Of a stretch of DNA of 64,000 nucleotides, positions 61,084 through 64,000 are shown piece by piece. Origin of the DNA: Lineus longissimus (lineage: Eukaryota > Nemertea > Pilidiophora > Heteronemertea > Lineidae); NCBI RefSeq assembly GCF_910592395.1, contig NC_088320.1:14074501-14138500 (forward strand). Direction: 5' to 3'. The notes beneath the pieces are model-generated. The model was not told the origin of the DNA, made no database searches, and worked only from the letters and a program-made list of their open reading frames with translations. How positions within the stretch are numbered: the stretch's first letter is position 1; every line of letters starts with the position of its first letter. Both the position numbers and the translations under genes were made by a program.

Positions 61084-61800
61084 GCTTTAGGAACATGTAG
61101 TTTCCATCAACGCATTGCACAAAAAAGGGGAAAAAAATCAAAATCTGATCAAATCATCTACTCCTCATTGGTCCACTTGTAGATGATCGACCCATGGAGT
61201 GCTAACTACTCGGGTCACTTGTGAGGCGCCTGGAGCCATTGATTTACACTGTACTGTGTCTTCTTGCTGTTGAAATATATATTTCCTTGTTGTTAAGCGA
61301 CTCGGGGAGAGCCCCAATCAACCACGGAGGAGGATGACATTACTAACAGTTGTAAGAACACATGATAATACACTGCGTTCATTCGACATCTTTCCTAACG
61401 TGGCTTCGAAAAATAAGAGGAATGGGAAAGTACGTAATTTGCAAGGCTTTAGCCACCCAAATCTCGGTTAAACAACACTGCCTTCACTGTCCTCAGTGAC
61501 TCTGCTGACGAGGAGAAATATAAAAGACGTCACGGAATTCCGCCGGCTTCGGGGAGCGGGAAAGAAATTCCGGCTGAAGAACAATATTTGATAATCGTCA
61601 AAAACTTTCAGAAGTTTACATTGGTGTGCAAATGAAACAGAAGACTAAACCTATTTTTTAATGTCACCCTGATGATAAGACGCAGAGTCATTTCCAGTAT
61701 ATGTCTGGATTTTGGTTCCGTTATTTGTGCAACCTGTTGTACTGGGAAGTCATGGGCTTTGCCTGACCTACCTGGCTTCCTGAATCCGCGTCAAAAGCAT
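61084..61800. repeat. Diverged third copy of the 3.7-kb block start
   Basis: Clearly similar to about 3790-4440 and 43610-44120 (for example GATCGACCCATG and AGGCTTTAGCCACCCAAATCTCGG), but with many changes. The minus-strand exon-like segment IQTYTG...ASYHQG is kept in frame in part. Confidence 0.7.
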
Positions 61801-62931
61801 ATTTAAATGGAGTTGTTGTTTCCCAGAAACTTGCCCACCTTTGCCTAGAAAAATCTTGTCAACTGCATGTCTCTAACGGAAACCCTCACATGTGAGAAGG
61901 ATTAGAATTAATGTTTTTTTGTTTTTTGGAAATATATATCCAGTCTCGACACCAATTTGCATCATCGCAGACTAAGATTTCTAACTTCTGCGGACCAATT
62001 TGTAGTACGGTATTCTTGGTTTCCGTGGGGTCTTTTATGTCCTGTTATTGCAGAGCCTTTCCTTTTACCCAGGCATGCCAGGGACTGCTGGGTAGCAAGG
62101 TTACATTAAAATTCACACGGATTTCATAACTGGACGCAAAGGGGGGCATGACTTTCATCTTAGGGGGAAACATTTTCAAAACATTTTTCTGGGAAAAAAA
62201 TATTTTCATCCCGAAATTCTACATAAATTGCCTCTCTTGGGACATTTTCTGCACCTAGCACTCCCCGTTATCAAATTGACTCCAAATGCCCCTTTGTTAC
62301 ATCACAAATCATAAATATATCCATCAAGATTGGAAAAACAAATTATCTTTTGAGGGTGGGCAATGTCCTCTTGAAGAAACCCTGCGATTTGACTTCTCCG
62401 ACTTGGATTAGTATAGGTCAAATCAGAATTCCGTGCGATATGCGATGTATCTTGCTACCTAGTAGCTCCTGAAACATGATCAACCATGACAAATTTATCG
62501 AAAACGAGTCTCCTATAACCGAGACAACACATTAGAATTTTTGGCCCCTGGTGGCCAAGTCGAGAATGAGATCGGACCGATGTTCAGTGTCAAAGGTCAA
62601 CTTACCTAGGGAGTCCTGAGTACAATGTTTCAACTTTATAGCTCCCGTGGTAAGGAAACTTGAAACTGTTTTTAAAACATGATACAAACGACTGACGACG
62701 ACGGACACTTGTACTGCGGTATTGTACAGACTCCTCTCCGATGAACCATAAAAAGATTACTCTTCAGTTTCGGTTACCGTTGTGTAAAAAATTCACCCAG
62801 ACTTAAAATCTATATCTGCATGATATCCATTGGAGACCCGGCTTAAGCCCATTCAACGGGCTTCTGAACGTCCAATGGATGTCAACGCACAGGAAGAAAC
62901 ACGTATCATGGAGCCGGCAATTTTAATACGA

Positions 62932-63890
62932 TCAGTCATGTCCAAGCACCATGCGGAAGTGATGAAGGATTGTAGGTCCCTTGCTGGTGTATTGTGAGCG
63001 AGATAAAAGAAGTATTCCACTTGTACTGATTGCAAAGATTGCGTATGGATATTTGCGAGCTGGAAACGACACTTCGAAACCTGGAACTCTTGTCAAATGC
63101 ACCAAAGTGTTGTCCTCTCTTAATGACACCCAAACAAGTGAAAACGATTTACAGTTTCCTTTTTTCTTCCCTTCCAAAAATATTAATCCGCTGTTGAGAT
63201 GATCCCATGTCCCATAATAGGTGTCTCCCATTTTTAACTTCAGCTTGTGAATAAGTTTGTATGAACCTTCTTTGAAGTGAAATACAACTACTGACCTTTA
63301 AAATGGATAAAAATGGCTTGATTCGACCACACTGCCTGAGGAGGCCGGAACTGATTTCTAGTTGCTGGCACGGACGTTATCAAATTTGGATGAGTAAATG
63401 CAATAGAGCGATGGTCAATTTCGAAAAGAATTAATTCGTAATCAGGCTTGCGCCGTTTGGTTAATCTAGTAAGATTTTGATTCCAAACTATCACATGGCT
63501 CATGTCATCTGACAACACTGGCCTGCATCTTAAACCAGTCATGATGTAGTTCACAGCAACACGAGATACAAACCTTCCTCTATAACTGTATAAATCTACA
63601 GATAATTTACTGCGAGGAGAATGTAAACAGAACACAAGCAGGTATGCTTTAAAGCATAATAAATCGGTGACCCGTTGCTGAAGGTTGAACATATGTTTTT
63701 GTGTAGGAATTGAGCCAGGGTAATATGCAATAATGAAAGATGGAGGTTTCATCCTTTCGGGAAGGCCACCACATGAATGTAAGAGAAAGAACTGTTGTTC
63801 CGGACAGTAAACAATCCATAGGAAATGCAACGGAGTAATTTTCTCCAGTCGAAACTTTCGTTGAAGCGAAAACGTAGCGAATCTGTTTGG
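62932..63890 (-). pseudogene. Inverted paralog of the 59157-60092 gene, frameshifted
   Basis: Very similar along its length (PPSFIIAYYPGSIPTQKH, RPVLSDDMSHVIVWNQNLTR, TILHHFRMVLGHD at the end). The frame stops near 63288 and resumes in another frame from about 63285 to 62932, so one or two bases were gained or lost. Similarity extends upstream to about 63880. Opposite orientation, about 2.8 kb from its partner. Confidence 0.65.
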
Positions 63891-64000
63891 ACTTAAAGGT
63901 AGAAGAACGCGAAGTTTGGTAACTAATGACCTTCAGCACCGTCAAATGTATCAGTAATCCGTATGGAAAATACTTATGTCGCATACGGGAAAGTGATACA

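Overview
This is nuclear DNA of an animal, most likely a marine invertebrate. The evidence is spliced transposase genes, CR1/L2-type LINE tails, many foldback MITEs, an endogenous envelope gene and a full Polinton/Maverick. The species cannot be told from the sequence. No clear housekeeping host gene was recognised, and most of the window is mobile DNA nested in mobile DNA.

Layout. 1.0-3.2 kb: broken envelope-glycoprotein gene (minus strand) of an endogenous retroelement. 3.7-7.9 kb: block duplicated at 43.5-48.4 kb, holding a LINE 3' end, foldbacks and the left end of a PIF/Harbinger. 8.5-9.0 kb: pogo/Tigger transposase fragment. 9221-36266: Polinton with about 0.2 kb terminal inverted repeats, interrupted by an 8.4 kb Harbinger (21649-30047) that carries a spliced HARBI1 gene, a spliced Myb/SANT gene and a nested THAP element. 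36.3-43.5 kb: a 0.58 kb palindrome, TTAA-associated foldback elements, a minisatellite and a Harbinger fragment. 47421-51321 and 52302-56788: two further Harbingers with broken transposases. 57-64 kb: an uncharacterised paralogous gene pair in inverted orientation, SINE-like pieces and a diverged third copy of part of the duplicated block.

The Polinton encodes a protein-primed type DNA polymerase B, a retroviral-type integrase with chromodomain, an A32/FtsK-like packaging ATPase, a probable double-jelly-roll major capsid protein, two penton-like proteins, an HNH protein and about ten small or structural proteins. I found no adenain-like protease. Integrase has an in-frame stop, the polymerase tail is frameshifted, the first small gene is frameshifted and one gene is split by the Harbinger, so this copy is probably dead although most frames are open.

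The most interesting signal is a family of about 30-bp double-hairpin elements (GGAC-nnn-GTCC, 3-nt spacer, GAGC-nnn-GCTC). More than 30 full or partial copies are scattered only through the Polinton. About twenty lie inside open reading frames without breaking them. Between them they use all six reading frames, and copies in the one frame where the consensus has a TGA stop carry a changed codon there. Stem bases change in compensating pairs. Intergenic copies pile up between convergent genes. They resemble in style the in-frame palindromic elements of Rickettsia and the double-hairpin elements of fungal mitochondria, but here they sit in an animal virus-like transposon. A second signal is a TAAATG-like sequence overlapping many Polinton start codons, including one 10-bp palindrome that starts two divergent genes.
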